A program made the translations under genes and the position numbers. This document shows positions 52,288 to 61,721 of a stretch of 64,000 nt of DNA, one piece after another. Positions within the stretch are counted from its first letter, which is position 1, and the number at the start of each line of letters is the position of its first letter. Source of the stretch: Chthonomonas calidirosea T49 (GTDB taxonomy: Bacteria > Armatimonadota > Chthonomonadetes > Chthonomonadales > Chthonomonadaceae); assembly GCF_000427095.1 (NCBI RefSeq), contig NC_021487.1, positions 3,023,241 to 3,087,240 of the forward strand. The letters run 5' to 3'. The notes beneath the pieces were generated by a model, which worked only from the letters and a program-made list of their open reading frames with translations, had not been told where the DNA came from and made no database searches.

Positions 52288-55200
52288 ATGGTGAAAAAAT
52301 TCGGACTTCTTATTCCTGTTTTAGCTTTGCTGCTCCTAACGAGTAACGCTGTAAGGAGCAGGGCAGATGGTTTGCCCGGGGCGCAAGCTGCCTTTGTGGA
52401 TGGACAAGTTGTTCTCTATTGCCAGCCCGGCACGTCGCAAAACGACGTGAACGCATTGGCCGCCAAAGTAAACGCGCAACAGGTCATTCCTCTGCTATTG
52501 AAGGATTGCTATGAGCTCATTTTGCCTGCCTCCAGTGCTACAGACGCTGGGACGTTAAATGCTGTTGCCACCTTGAAAGGAGACCCGCGCGTTCGTTGGG
52601 TGGGCCCTAACAAAATCTTTCATCTAATGGCATCGCCTCCAACAGCTACCCCTAACGATCCGTACTATACAAACGGAGATCAATGGCCGTTGCCTCAAAT
52701 TAACATGCCGGCCGCTTGGGCTATTGAAAAGGGCACGGCGAACGTCGCCGATATTGATACAGGATTCGATAATACCCATCCCGATCTCGCGGGGCAGTAC
52801 ATTTTGCCTGGTTATAACTCGGTGGATGGTTCAACCAACAACACGCCTAGCGGTACTGACGCTGCGAACCAGCATGGGGTAAGTACAAGTAGCATTATGG
52901 TTGCGATAACGAATAACGCCATTGGAATGGCCTCTATCTGTGGTTGGGGCACGACAAAATGCTTGGGAATTAAAGCTGGAGATGCAAATGGATTCACCGA
53001 AGCTGCACTGGTAAATGCCTCCCAGTACGTGTTGAATGTAGCACAACAAGACAATATTGTGGTGGTTAATGAAAGTTTAGGGGCACCCGGAGACCCTACA
53101 GATACGAGCGATCCTTATTATCAGGCGACCAAGGCTCTGAGCGATGCGGGGATCATTGTTGTGGTGGCTGCCGGTAACGATAGTTCCGACAATCATCAAA
53201 CAACACCCGCAGGATTTACTTTTCCCAATCTTCTCACGGTTTCCGCTCTAAATAGAAACTCGCAGCTTGCCTTTTACTCTAGTTTTGGAAAAGTGGATAT
53301 CTCTGCTCCTGGTGGCGAGCAAACATCGGCTACCGATCCAAATGGATTCTTGGTGGCTGTAAATGGCTCTTATGGTTTTGAACAGGGAACCTCTATGGCG
53401 GCTCCGGTGGTTAGCGGTGTTATTGCGCTACTACGCTCCATTCCCGCGGTAACACCAACAGCTGCTATTCAGGCGATCGAGCAGTCCGCAAACCATGTTA
53501 TTACCGGACAACAACAGGTTCCTGACCCCAAGTACGGTTATGGTGAGGTGGACGCCTATCAGGCTCTCTTGCGGGTGATAGGGCATGTTGAGGTGGATAG
53601 TCCTATAGGCATTGACAACGCTACGGGGCTTTCGACCGATCCTTCTGGCAATCCACCGCCTCCGGTAGAGACGCTGAAACCCACCTTTACCTTCGGGGTA
53701 CGCAATATCCCCCTTTCTAACATCAATATCGTTATCATGAACCCCGATGGAACAACTACTCCGTTGGTAACCAACGGGACTCCTGCGGCGGGGGTAACCA
53801 ACTTTTCCGTGAGTGGGGATACGACGAGCTCCTATCCTGTCTACTCTATCTCCTTCCGATATGCCTTTAACACAGTGCTCGCCTCCTCACAGATAACCGT
53901 TCAGATTACCGGCACTCCGACCAATCCGAATATCCCGACGCCCCAGCAGACGGTGACCTTCAATCTACAGCCACACCGATTCCCCGCTGGTCTATCGCTG
54001 ATCTCAATCCCCATCTATGAGAGCGCAACCGACTCGCCGTCGGGCTCCTTCCGCAACGATATTCGCCAGATACTGAGCGATCCGACCGCTGTGCTCTATA
54101 GTTGGGGAATACAACCTACTCTGAATAGTGCCGGTCAAGCGACCGCACAGGGCGTTTATACACCGACCCCTGGCACTGTAGGTGCCTCCGCCTCCTTCAC
54201 AGTGAGCGGCATACCGGCTTCCTCTACGCCAGCAACCAATCCGCCGCTAGGTCTAGGTTTCTTCTTAAAGACCACAGCCTCCGATATCTATCGGACTTAC
54301 GGCAACTACATTGCAAGTCAGTTCGTAAACATTCCACTCCATGAGGGATGGAACTTGGTTGGCGATCCGTTTCCATTTGCTGTAAGTTTTAACATCTGCT
54401 CCTTCCAGACCCCTGGAGGGAATCTCTATTCTGCTCAACAAGCCGCCGATGCCCATCTGATACTGCCTTTTATCTACCGCTATGTCGGTGGCAGCTATCA
54501 GTTCGACACGCTGCCGCAAGGGCTTTTGAGACCATGGGAAGGAAGCTGGATCTATGTGATTCCGGCTAACCCAAATAGTTTAAGCACAAACTATGTGCTT
54601 ACGTTGGTGGTGCCACCCACGGGAAGTATTTCGGATACATTAGGAAGATCAACAACCGCTAATACGCCCTCGGCGGGTGGGCCAAACAACTGGCGCCTGC
54701 AGCTCGTGGCGACCTCCGGCAGCGCTGTAGACGGGCATAATTATATCGGAGTGTCGGCTCAACAGACCGATCCGAGTTTCACACGCGCACCAAAGCCGCC
54801 TCAGTTAATGAATGATATATCGTTAAGCATTCTGGAACAAGGCCGAGGTGTTCAGAAAGAGCCTTATGCCATGTCACTTCATGCTCCTGCGGCTACGCAG
54901 ACGTGGCAAGTGCTTGTGCAGTTTGCCAATAAAGGCACGCCCGTTACCGTATCTTGGCCCAACGTCGCGCAGATTCCCCATAACATCAAGCTTGTACTAA
55001 CCGACCAAACAACCGGGCAGCAGATAGATATGCGCACGCGAAGCGCCTATCAATTCATGCCGGCTGCCCAGGAGACAGCACGGCAGTTCCAAATTACCGC
55101 TTCTACGGTTTCAACAAGTGGGCGCGCACTGATCACCGATCTGTTTGTAGACCCGGTGAACTCCAACCGTGCTGCAGGTGCGGCGGGCTTTGATATCCGC

Positions 55201-55437
55201 TATAATATCTCCCGTGACGCCAATGTGGATATCGAGATACTGGCCTCTAACGGACGAGTCATCGGTAGGGCACAGCCGTCAAGAGCGGTAACAGCGGGTA
55301 CGAATCGTGCTTTCTGGAATGGGCGCGACCTTGCTGGAAATCCGGTTCCAACCGGTGTCTATATGGTGCAGTTGCGGGCCGTCACAGCCTCGGGCGATGT
55401 GACACGGCAGACCGTCCCGCTAACCATCACTCGTTAA
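52288..55437 (+). CDS. exported subtilisin-like serine protease with shared C-terminal module
   Basis: A 1049-residue S8 family protease. The signal peptide is followed by a fervidolysin-like pro-region (VDGQVVLYCQPGTSQNDVNA). The catalytic triad is Asp157 (IDTGFD), His196 (QHGVSTSS, a variant of the usual HGTHVAG) and Ser369 (GTSMAAP), with oxyanion Asn in VVAAGND. An Ig-like linker follows. The C-terminal module then runs from about 590: GWNLVGDPF near 685, NWRLQLVATSG near 801, and a FlgD-like domain from about 954 ending VPLTITR. ATG 52288 has AAGGAG 8 bases upstream, so I reject the GTG at 52240. It may process the other exported proteins of the cluster, which is inference. Confidence 0.93.
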   Translation: MVKKFGLLIPVLALLLLTSNAVRSRADGLPGAQAAFVDGQVVLYCQPGTSQNDVNALAAKVNAQQVIPLLLKDCYELILPASSATDAGTLNAVATLKGDPRVRWVGPNKIFHLMASPPTATPNDPYYTNGDQWPLPQINMPAAWAIEKGTANVADIDTGFDNTHPDLAGQYILPGYNSVDGSTNNTPSGTDAANQHGVSTSSIMVAITNNAIGMASICGWGTTKCLGIKAGDANGFTEAALVNASQYVLNVAQQDNIVVVNESLGAPGDPTDTSDPYYQATKALSDAGIIVVVAAGNDSSDNHQTTPAGFTFPNLLTVSALNRNSQLAFYSSFGKVDISAPGGEQTSATDPNGFLVAVNGSYGFEQGTSMAAPVVSGVIALLRSIPAVTPTAAIQAIEQSANHVITGQQQVPDPKYGYGEVDAYQALLRVIGHVEVDSPIGIDNATGLSTDPSGNPPPPVETLKPTFTFGVRNIPLSNINIVIMNPDGTTTPLVTNGTPAAGVTNFSVSGDTTSSYPVYSISFRYAFNTVLASSQITVQITGTPTNPNIPTPQQTVTFNLQPHRFPAGLSLISIPIYESATDSPSGSFRNDIRQILSDPTAVLYSWGIQPTLNSAGQATAQGVYTPTPGTVGASASFTVSGIPASSTPATNPPLGLGFFLKTTASDIYRTYGNYIASQFVNIPLHEGWNLVGDPFPFAVSFNICSFQTPGGNLYSAQQAADAHLILPFIYRYVGGSYQFDTLPQGLLRPWEGSWIYVIPANPNSLSTNYVLTLVVPPTGSISDTLGRSTTANTPSAGGPNNWRLQLVATSGSAVDGHNYIGVSAQQTDPSFTRAPKPPQLMNDISLSILEQGRGVQKEPYAMSLHAPAATQTWQVLVQFANKGTPVTVSWPNVAQIPHNIKLVLTDQTTGQQIDMRTRSAYQFMPAAQETARQFQITASTVSTSGRALITDLFVDPVNSNRAAGAAGFDIRYNISRDANVDIEILASNGRVIGRAQPSRAVTAGTNRAFWNGRDLAGNPVPTGVYMVQLRAVTASGDVTRQTVPLTITR

Positions 55438-55611
55438 GAAGAAAGCGGTGCTTGAGTGTCTTTGGAGTTAGCAAGGACACCCAACGTGAAAATTTTAAGT
55501 GTCCCCCTCGCTGAGCGATGAAAATATACATGAGAACTGTCCTACCTGCTCGGGCGGAATCGCTCCCCCACCGCTCGGCAAAATAAAGGGGTTCAGGGAG
55601 GTTATTTCTGG

Positions 55612-58600
55612 ATGCGGAGAAAAACATCCTTATTTGGACGTCTGACAACTACAGGCATCCTACTTTGCGCCGTCATCGGTTTGGGCATAGTGCAAAAAGC
55701 ATGTGCGCAAGGATTGGGTGATCCTTTCCCGCCTGGGTATGGATACTACACCGGTAACAACGCAAACGACCTGCTCTATACCTTTACGGCCAATGGGATG
55801 GCGCTGACAATCGGAATTGGGCAGAATCAGGGGGGCGCTTTGGGCCTCTATACCGCCTCTAGCAACGACCCTGTGTTCGACCCAAGCGACACGATCGCGC
55901 CTTATTTTCCATTAAACGCGGTTCAAATTACAGACCCAGCAACGGGACAACAGTTTACCGCCTATCTGGGAACCCATATTTTCGTGCGGATTGATGGTGG
56001 TTTTTCAACACTGACTCCTCTGGGCTACGATGCCATCTTTGGTGATCAGAAGTTAGGGCAGTGGATTGAGGCACCGCAACAGGTGGGGAATCATATCGAG
56101 GCAAAATGGCTTTCGCAACCAGTGATCACGAACACTGGCGGCGGCACCGGTGGTGGTACAGGCGGCGGCACTGGTGGCGGTACTGGAGGTGGTACAGGGG
56201 GCGGTACCACAACCGTTCTTCCACCAGCAATCGAGGTAGACCTTGTTGCCTCTTTCGTGCATACGCAGTGCCGTCTGCAGATAACCGTTAAAAACGTGGA
56301 TACAAAAGCCCATACGGTAAGCATTGGCCTATTGGAGGAGCTTTCCGGCAACCCTCAATCGTCGTTTCTTAACTTTGGAACACCGCTCTACCTGTATCCA
56401 AATACCTATGCCATTCACCACGAAACAGCGCTTTATGGAGCGCAGATCCCCAGCTACTTCTACTCCGCCGCTAGAAATACTTTCACGGGCGTGACAAATG
56501 CCTTGGTATATCGAACGATCAAGGGAACCGTGTCAAACTCCCCTTATGGACAAGACCCAACCTTCGCGCAAGCTTTGCCGCCTTCCCGTATGATCGTGGG
56601 CAACTTGATATCCATGGAGGGAAACTTAGGAGGAACGGCACCTAATCCTCGTATTTACAATGAGTTCTGGCTCTACGATAGCGCGACACCCATACCTCTA
56701 CTGGGCATTACGTTGCTCGACCCAACCCAACGCATTGATCAGCCCAACTCTGAGAGTATGGGGTTGGGGCTCTATTGGGATAATATTCAGGTTCAGCCTA
56801 CCGTCTCTAAGACGATCGTGACCTACTTAGGCGATAACAGCTGCAACTTCGCTTTTGGCCAGCCGCTTGCGCTTGCGGTAAGCGCTCCACAGGCTCTACA
56901 GATCTCTACATCGGCCAATCAGTCGGTATTTGCTGCCCCAGGAGCATCAGGAACAAGCCCGCAGTTTAAGATTAGCGCCTATGTGGATAATACAACGGAT
57001 CTGATCAATCCTAATGCCATTGCCCTTAGCCCTGTGACGGTCAGCATTAACCTACCACCGGGATTGCAGTTGGTGACTCCTCCATCTGGTGGTTTTCAAG
57101 ATAGTGTAAACAACCCAAACAATGCTGCCACGGTTACCCTCCCCTCGTTAGCGTCAGGACAGGAACAAGAGGTGCAGTGGGTGGTTACCCCAACCGGAAC
57201 AGTCTCAGGGCCGCAGGATGTGCTGGTGTCGGCCCAGCCAGGAAACTTTGGAAACGGCGTGGTCGTGCGGCGTACCATAGATATACCAGCGCCTGCTACG
57301 TTTACTCTTCGAGGTAACGTTACAACCCAAAATCACTATGTAATGCTAAGCATACCTCTACAAACCGGCCCAACACCGCCTTCCCAGGTGCTCTTCCCAA
57401 CACTGCCATCTCAACAGGTGGCTCCCGATCTGGCACAGTGGGACCCTGTGAATCTCATCTACAACTCTATCTCTCAATTCTCGCTCGGGAAGGCCTTCTG
57501 GATTCTTAATCGCCTCGCTAGCGATCAGCAGATCACGCTGAACACCGCGGCCTATCCGCCTCTGCTAACCAATCAGCAGTTCACTGTGAACTACCCGCAA
57601 GGTTGGAACCAGATCGGCGATCCCTATATCTACCCGGTCAACTTTGGAGAGGTTCAAGTATTTGACCCGAGTACCGGACAGACGTTCTCTATGCAGGATG
57701 CGGCCTCTCCGCAAAACCATCTCATTCTGCCCATTGCGTTCTACTACGATACCTCCAATCCAGATCCAACGCAGTGGCAATATGTGATATTGCCAAGTCT
57801 CGGCTTCACCATGCAGCCCTACCAAGGCTACTGGATCTACGTGCTCAAGAAGAACCTATCGTTCATCTATTCTGGGGTGACTCTACCAGGTAGTAATGTT
57901 ACCAAAGCGGCCGCGGTCTCGACGCTTCAGAGCCGAGCTGCCACCGATGATTGGAAACTTCAACTCTCTGCCGCTGCGGCAGATGGGGTAGATAACACGA
58001 CGATCATTGGGGTCGCGCCGCAAGCTACCGATAGGGCGGACTTCTTCAAGTATCCAAAACCGCCTTATATCAATAAACAGCTGACGATGGAGATCACCCA
58101 CCCAGAGTGGAATGGAGCTGTCTATAGTGTTGACCTGCGATCGCCAAGCCTCACTCAGAAAACATGGAATGTGGTGATCCAGTCCGTTAAACCTTCTGAG
58201 GCCGTCACTCTCCAGTGGTCTAACCTAAGCCGCAGTGTGCCACGAACGTGGAAGCTCACTTTGACGGATCCAGCCACTGGAACACAGTTCGATATGCGCA
58301 CACGCTCCGGCTATGTGGTTCATACCGATGCCACAGGGCGCGCCACGGTGCAGATTACGGCTAGCCCCGCTAACCCAACGCCAAGCGTGCGCATCCTCTC
58401 CTTCGTTGTCAATGCGCCTACCCGTGCTGCAAGCGGTACAACAGCACCCGTGGAGCTGGATTACAGTATAGCCGGTACCGGCGATACCCACGTGCTGGTG
58501 CGCAACTCACATGGCCAGGTCATTCGCAACCTTACCCCGGTAGCCACACGCAACACGGCAAACGGTGTAGAGGGGAAAGCCGTGTGGGATATGAAGACTC

Positions 58601-58707
58601 AATCGGGCACCGTGGTTTCAACCGGGGTCTATACCATGGATCTAGTGGTAGTAGCACCTGATGGTACTCAGACCCATCAGACACGTGTGTGCGTTATCAC
58701 ACGCTAA
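55612..58707 (+). CDS. exported Gly-rich linker protein with shared C-terminal module
   Basis: A 1031-residue exported protein. The signal peptide (about 1-32, ending CAQG) precedes a beta-rich N-terminal domain. A perfect GGGT repeat linker follows at about 175-200, then another sandwich domain (about 200-450), a DUF11-like segment (VSINLPPGLQLVTPPSGG) and the shared tail: GWNQIGDPYIYPVNF near 663, DWKLQLSAAAADG near 780, and the FlgD-like Ig domain from about 933 ending VCVITR. No catalytic motif is seen, so a structural or adhesive role is likely. GGGAGG lies 10 bases before the ATG. It is flanked by the protease and the LptD-like gene. Confidence 0.82.
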   Translation: MRRKTSLFGRLTTTGILLCAVIGLGIVQKACAQGLGDPFPPGYGYYTGNNANDLLYTFTANGMALTIGIGQNQGGALGLYTASSNDPVFDPSDTIAPYFPLNAVQITDPATGQQFTAYLGTHIFVRIDGGFSTLTPLGYDAIFGDQKLGQWIEAPQQVGNHIEAKWLSQPVITNTGGGTGGGTGGGTGGGTGGGTGGGTTTVLPPAIEVDLVASFVHTQCRLQITVKNVDTKAHTVSIGLLEELSGNPQSSFLNFGTPLYLYPNTYAIHHETALYGAQIPSYFYSAARNTFTGVTNALVYRTIKGTVSNSPYGQDPTFAQALPPSRMIVGNLISMEGNLGGTAPNPRIYNEFWLYDSATPIPLLGITLLDPTQRIDQPNSESMGLGLYWDNIQVQPTVSKTIVTYLGDNSCNFAFGQPLALAVSAPQALQISTSANQSVFAAPGASGTSPQFKISAYVDNTTDLINPNAIALSPVTVSINLPPGLQLVTPPSGGFQDSVNNPNNAATVTLPSLASGQEQEVQWVVTPTGTVSGPQDVLVSAQPGNFGNGVVVRRTIDIPAPATFTLRGNVTTQNHYVMLSIPLQTGPTPPSQVLFPTLPSQQVAPDLAQWDPVNLIYNSISQFSLGKAFWILNRLASDQQITLNTAAYPPLLTNQQFTVNYPQGWNQIGDPYIYPVNFGEVQVFDPSTGQTFSMQDAASPQNHLILPIAFYYDTSNPDPTQWQYVILPSLGFTMQPYQGYWIYVLKKNLSFIYSGVTLPGSNVTKAAAVSTLQSRAATDDWKLQLSAAAADGVDNTTIIGVAPQATDRADFFKYPKPPYINKQLTMEITHPEWNGAVYSVDLRSPSLTQKTWNVVIQSVKPSEAVTLQWSNLSRSVPRTWKLTLTDPATGTQFDMRTRSGYVVHTDATGRATVQITASPANPTPSVRILSFVVNAPTRAASGTTAPVELDYSIAGTGDTHVLVRNSHGQVIRNLTPVATRNTANGVEGKAVWDMKTQSGTVVSTGVYTMDLVVVAPDGTQTHQTRVCVITR
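56135..56208 (+). repeat. 12-base tandem repeat coding GGGT linker
   Basis: About six copies of GGCGGCACTGGT-like units encode Gly-Gly-Gly-Thr. Third-base changes separate the copies. The complementary strand encodes a Pro-rich open frame that I regard as a shadow. Confidence 0.88.
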
Positions 58708-58718
58708 TCCCTATAGGA

Positions 58719-58749
58719 ATGGCAAGAGGGCTTTATCCCCTCTTGCCAT
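58719..58749 (+). terminator. 12-bp hairpin between last two cluster genes, weak tail
   Basis: ATGGCAAGAGGG (58719-58730) pairs perfectly with CCCTCTTGCCAT (58738-58749) around a 7-base loop. The tail AGCACTTTATC is poorly T-rich. It starts 12 bases after the previous stop and may lower expression of the LptD-like gene. Confidence 0.6.
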
Positions 58750-58765
58750 AGCACTTTATCTGTCT

Positions 58766-60754
58766 ATGTGTTCGGCTCGAAAAAAGACTCTTTTTGCCTG
58801 TATTTTGATGACCATAGGCCTCTGTGGTCTTGCCCACCTAGCATTGGCCCAGCGGTCTATGGTCACTCTTTCCGCCACACGTGACGTGATTTTAGCTGAT
58901 GGAAAACAGCAGACGCTGATTATTGCCGATGTTCGTGATCAGAATGGGAACCCTCTGAATGGCGCAACGGTCCTTTTTCAAACCACTGCCGGAACGCTCA
59001 CCCAGACGCGAGTAACGGCCGTCGGCGGAATCGCGCAGACGCGACTTATCAGTGCGCCCTTCCCCACGGTGGCACAGGTTACGGCGATCGCCGAAGGGGC
59101 CGGGGTAGGGGCCTCGAATGCGCTTCAGATCGAGTTTACCAACGACCCGGAAGCGACCGTAGAGGGCAACAACTATGTGCTCTTTACCGGTAAGTATGTT
59201 GCCTATAGTGCGACCGATCGCATCATCGAGGCCTTCAGCGTCAATGGTGGCTCGGAGCTATCCTACCGCAACTTCGATATAAAAGCCGACCGCATTCAGT
59301 TTCATTGCGACGATAACGCTGTGGTTCGGGCAGCAGATAACATTACCCTGCGTCGAGGCAAACATGTCATTCACGCCATTCGCCTTTACTACAGCTTAGG
59401 TACGGGAATGGGCTATGCCATCGCAAAGTGGAACGGCAGCCTGCAACAGGTAGAGATAACAGGGGTTGATCTGCAGATGCAGAAACCTCACGGCATCGTG
59501 CCTCCAGCCTATTTTACAATGCCGCAAATGCAGGTGAAACTGGTGGTTGTGGCGCGCTCTATCGCCTATTTCCCGGGAGATAAACTTCAGTTCACCCGTC
59601 CGCGTTTTTTCCAAGATAATTTGCAGATCTTAAGCCTACCTTACTATGAGATGAGTCTCAACTCCGATCAGCTCTTCTCGGATCACTTCATTAGCGTGGG
59701 CTCACGAGGCTTTGGGCTTGAGCTTCCATTCTACTACGATCTCACACCGCGTAGTTCCGGTATTATCTACCTTCGCCATGACCAACAGCTGGGAAGAGGT
59801 TATTTTAGCACCGACCCCGGATGGTCTATTGATCTCATGCAGAGCTACTCGGGCACAGGAGAAATGCGCTACGAGGGGTCTTATGGCTTTACGGACTTAA
59901 CGCGTGGAGGGTGGGGGTTCCAGTGGACCCATACGCAGGAGTTTTCGGATAGCACGCAGGGAGCTTTCGCTTTAGATTTTCCTCATCATACAGGCCTTAT
60001 TGGAAGCCTCGACCTAAGTACCCACGGCAAACTCGGACGCTTGGGCATAGATTTTAATGGGGGACAGACGTGGGTTTCTCCTACGGAGACCTCATTGGAG
60101 GGCGACCTCTATCTTGAGACCAATCCAAGCTCCTACGGGTTTGCAAAAGGATGGCGCTATGTGTTTGGTACCCGCTACTCCTCAAACTACTTCCGCTCTT
60201 CTGGTAGTCTTGCCTCGTTGTCAAACGCCTCCTCGGAAGAGATAACTTGGCGAACTTTTCCGGCAATGCCGATGCTGTTAGATCGGCGGACAACCCTTAA
60301 CGTCTCGTTCACCCTGGGCCATATGTGGACAACAAACCATCTGACTGGCTTCACATCCCAAATCTCTTTGGGGCTGGATCGTACCCTTCCAAATGGTGGA
60401 GACATTAACTTTGGCTACGACTTTCTGTCTACGCCAAACCCGGCCTACAACGAGGACGGCAAGCATCGGGTTAGCATCACCTATCAGGTGGGGCGATCGA
60501 AGCACTTTGCTCTGGGGCTTTCCGGAACAGCGTTTTTGGATAGCCCGAGCGCCAGCTTCCTAGCCGATGCGGTCTATCGCCTCGATTCGCGATGGCGTCT
60601 GCTTGCCTCCGCCACGCTGCAACATGGCAATTTCCTAAATTATCAAGATTTTGAGCTCACTATTGGACGACGTATTGGGGCCCGCGAGTTGCAACTTACT
60701 TACTCTACCTACACAAAACGCATCTATATAGATCTAACGAGCACAAATTGGTGA
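58766..60754 (+). CDS. LptD/OstA-like outer-membrane barrel with N-terminal Ig-like domain
   Basis: A 662-residue exported protein. The signal peptide ends LALAQ. About 35-125 is an invasin-like Ig domain (VTLSATRDVILADGKQQTLI, GNPLNGATVLFQTTAGTL). About 140-270 resembles the OstA/LptA beta-jellyroll (NFDIKADRIQFHCDDNAVVR, ITLRRGKHVIHA). The rest is a beta barrel rich in aromatic strands (LELPFYYDLTPRSSGIIYL, GEMRYEGSYGF), as in LptD C-termini. LptD inserts lipopolysaccharide, but this gene sits among secreted proteins and carries an Ig domain that LptD lacks, so it may have another cargo. The ATG at 58766 fits the signal peptide. No ribosome site is clear. Confidence 0.72.
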   Translation: MCSARKKTLFACILMTIGLCGLAHLALAQRSMVTLSATRDVILADGKQQTLIIADVRDQNGNPLNGATVLFQTTAGTLTQTRVTAVGGIAQTRLISAPFPTVAQVTAIAEGAGVGASNALQIEFTNDPEATVEGNNYVLFTGKYVAYSATDRIIEAFSVNGGSELSYRNFDIKADRIQFHCDDNAVVRAADNITLRRGKHVIHAIRLYYSLGTGMGYAIAKWNGSLQQVEITGVDLQMQKPHGIVPPAYFTMPQMQVKLVVVARSIAYFPGDKLQFTRPRFFQDNLQILSLPYYEMSLNSDQLFSDHFISVGSRGFGLELPFYYDLTPRSSGIIYLRHDQQLGRGYFSTDPGWSIDLMQSYSGTGEMRYEGSYGFTDLTRGGWGFQWTHTQEFSDSTQGAFALDFPHHTGLIGSLDLSTHGKLGRLGIDFNGGQTWVSPTETSLEGDLYLETNPSSYGFAKGWRYVFGTRYSSNYFRSSGSLASLSNASSEEITWRTFPAMPMLLDRRTTLNVSFTLGHMWTTNHLTGFTSQISLGLDRTLPNGGDINFGYDFLSTPNPAYNEDGKHRVSITYQVGRSKHFALGLSGTAFLDSPSASFLADAVYRLDSRWRLLASATLQHGNFLNYQDFELTIGRRIGARELQLTYSTYTKRIYIDLTSTNW

Positions 60755-60760
60755 GGTCTC

Positions 60761-61342
60761 TTAGATAAATTGACACGGTAATTCTAACGCTTTTTGTAGC
60801 CGTTGCAGATAGACCTGATGAGGTATTTCAATGGCCCCGAGCCGTTGTAAATGAGGAGTTAGGTACTGCACATCCAGCAACACGAAGTTGCGCTCTTTAA
60901 GGCGTTGCACTAGAGCAGCTAGGGCTACTTTGGAGGCGTCTGTTTCTCGATGGAACATGCTCTCGGCCATGAAAGCCCCTCCCAATGCCACTCCATAGGT
61001 CCCGCCCACAAGGCGCCCTTCGCGCCATGTTTCCACGCTATGCGCCAAGCCGCGTCGGTGAAGTTCGGTATAGACCTGAATGAACTCCTCCGTTATCCAA
61101 GTTCCTTCGGGTCTATCGGCACAACCGCGCATAACCTCCTCAAAGGCAGTGTTAATACGTACTTCAAAACGCCCTTTACGAATCGTTTTGGCTAGCGAAC
61201 GCGAGATGTGAAAACCGTCGAGCGGAATGATCGCTCGCCTTTCGGGTCGAAACCATAAAATCGCTTTTTCCTCCTCGACATACATAGGGAAGATCCCCAT
61301 GCTGTAGGCCCAAACCACCTTTTCTGGCGTAAAAGGAATCAT
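60761..61342 (-). CDS. aat: leucyl/phenylalanyl-tRNA-protein transferase
   Basis: A 193-residue enzyme that adds Leu or Phe from aminoacyl-tRNA to N-terminal Arg/Lys of proteins, marking them for ClpAP. VVWAYSMGIFPMYVEE, ILWFRPERRAIIPLD, THE SVETWREGRLVGGTYGVALG segment and FMAESMFHRETDASKVAL are the family motifs. I start at ATG 61342 because AAGGA lies about 11 bases upstream and family homology begins there. The frame is open to 61465 but the extra 41 residues look unrelated. It is convergent with the LptD-like gene and divergent from cmk. Confidence 0.93.
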   Translation of the reverse strand: MIPFTPEKVVWAYSMGIFPMYVEEEKAILWFRPERRAIIPLDGFHISRSLAKTIRKGRFEVRINTAFEEVMRGCADRPEGTWITEEFIQVYTELHRRGLAHSVETWREGRLVGGTYGVALGGAFMAESMFHRETDASKVALAALVQRLKERNFVLLDVQYLTPHLQRLGAIEIPHQVYLQRLQKALELPCQFI

Positions 61343-61721
61343 GCAGGTTGTCCTTATCGAATCGGCTCTTCTTATTAGAATACGGGTCGGGAAAACCTCT
61401 ATGGCTTGTTCTACGGTCCTGAATGGCCTGTTCCGTGGCCGACTTTGGCTACAGTGAAACCACATTCTACTTTTGACCTACGAAAAGCACAGGTCTTTCA
61501 TTTTTCGCTCAGGTATACTTCCTCCTTGCTACCGAACCGATAAACCTGAAGTGCCAACTCGCATCTAGCAAACCTGCCATAACTGTAGTACCGTTTCTGC
61601 TAGGGTAAGCTGTTTCCAAGGAAGTCAGAAATCACATGGCTTGTCCATGGGAAAGTTCACACACAATACTCTTTCAGCTTTGGGGGTAGACTGTGTTAAC
61701 GAAAGGAGGTTCTTGACAAGT
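61343..61721. other. intergenic region between aat and cmk
   Basis: A 379-base divergent gap. It must hold promoters for both genes, but I see no pair of hexamers close enough to consensus to call, and no RNA gene or repeat. Confidence 0.5.

Noticed and set aside
56091-56351. Minus-strand frame with a PPPV repeat
   Set aside because: It is the complement of the Gly-Gly-Gly-Thr linker; no start context or homology.
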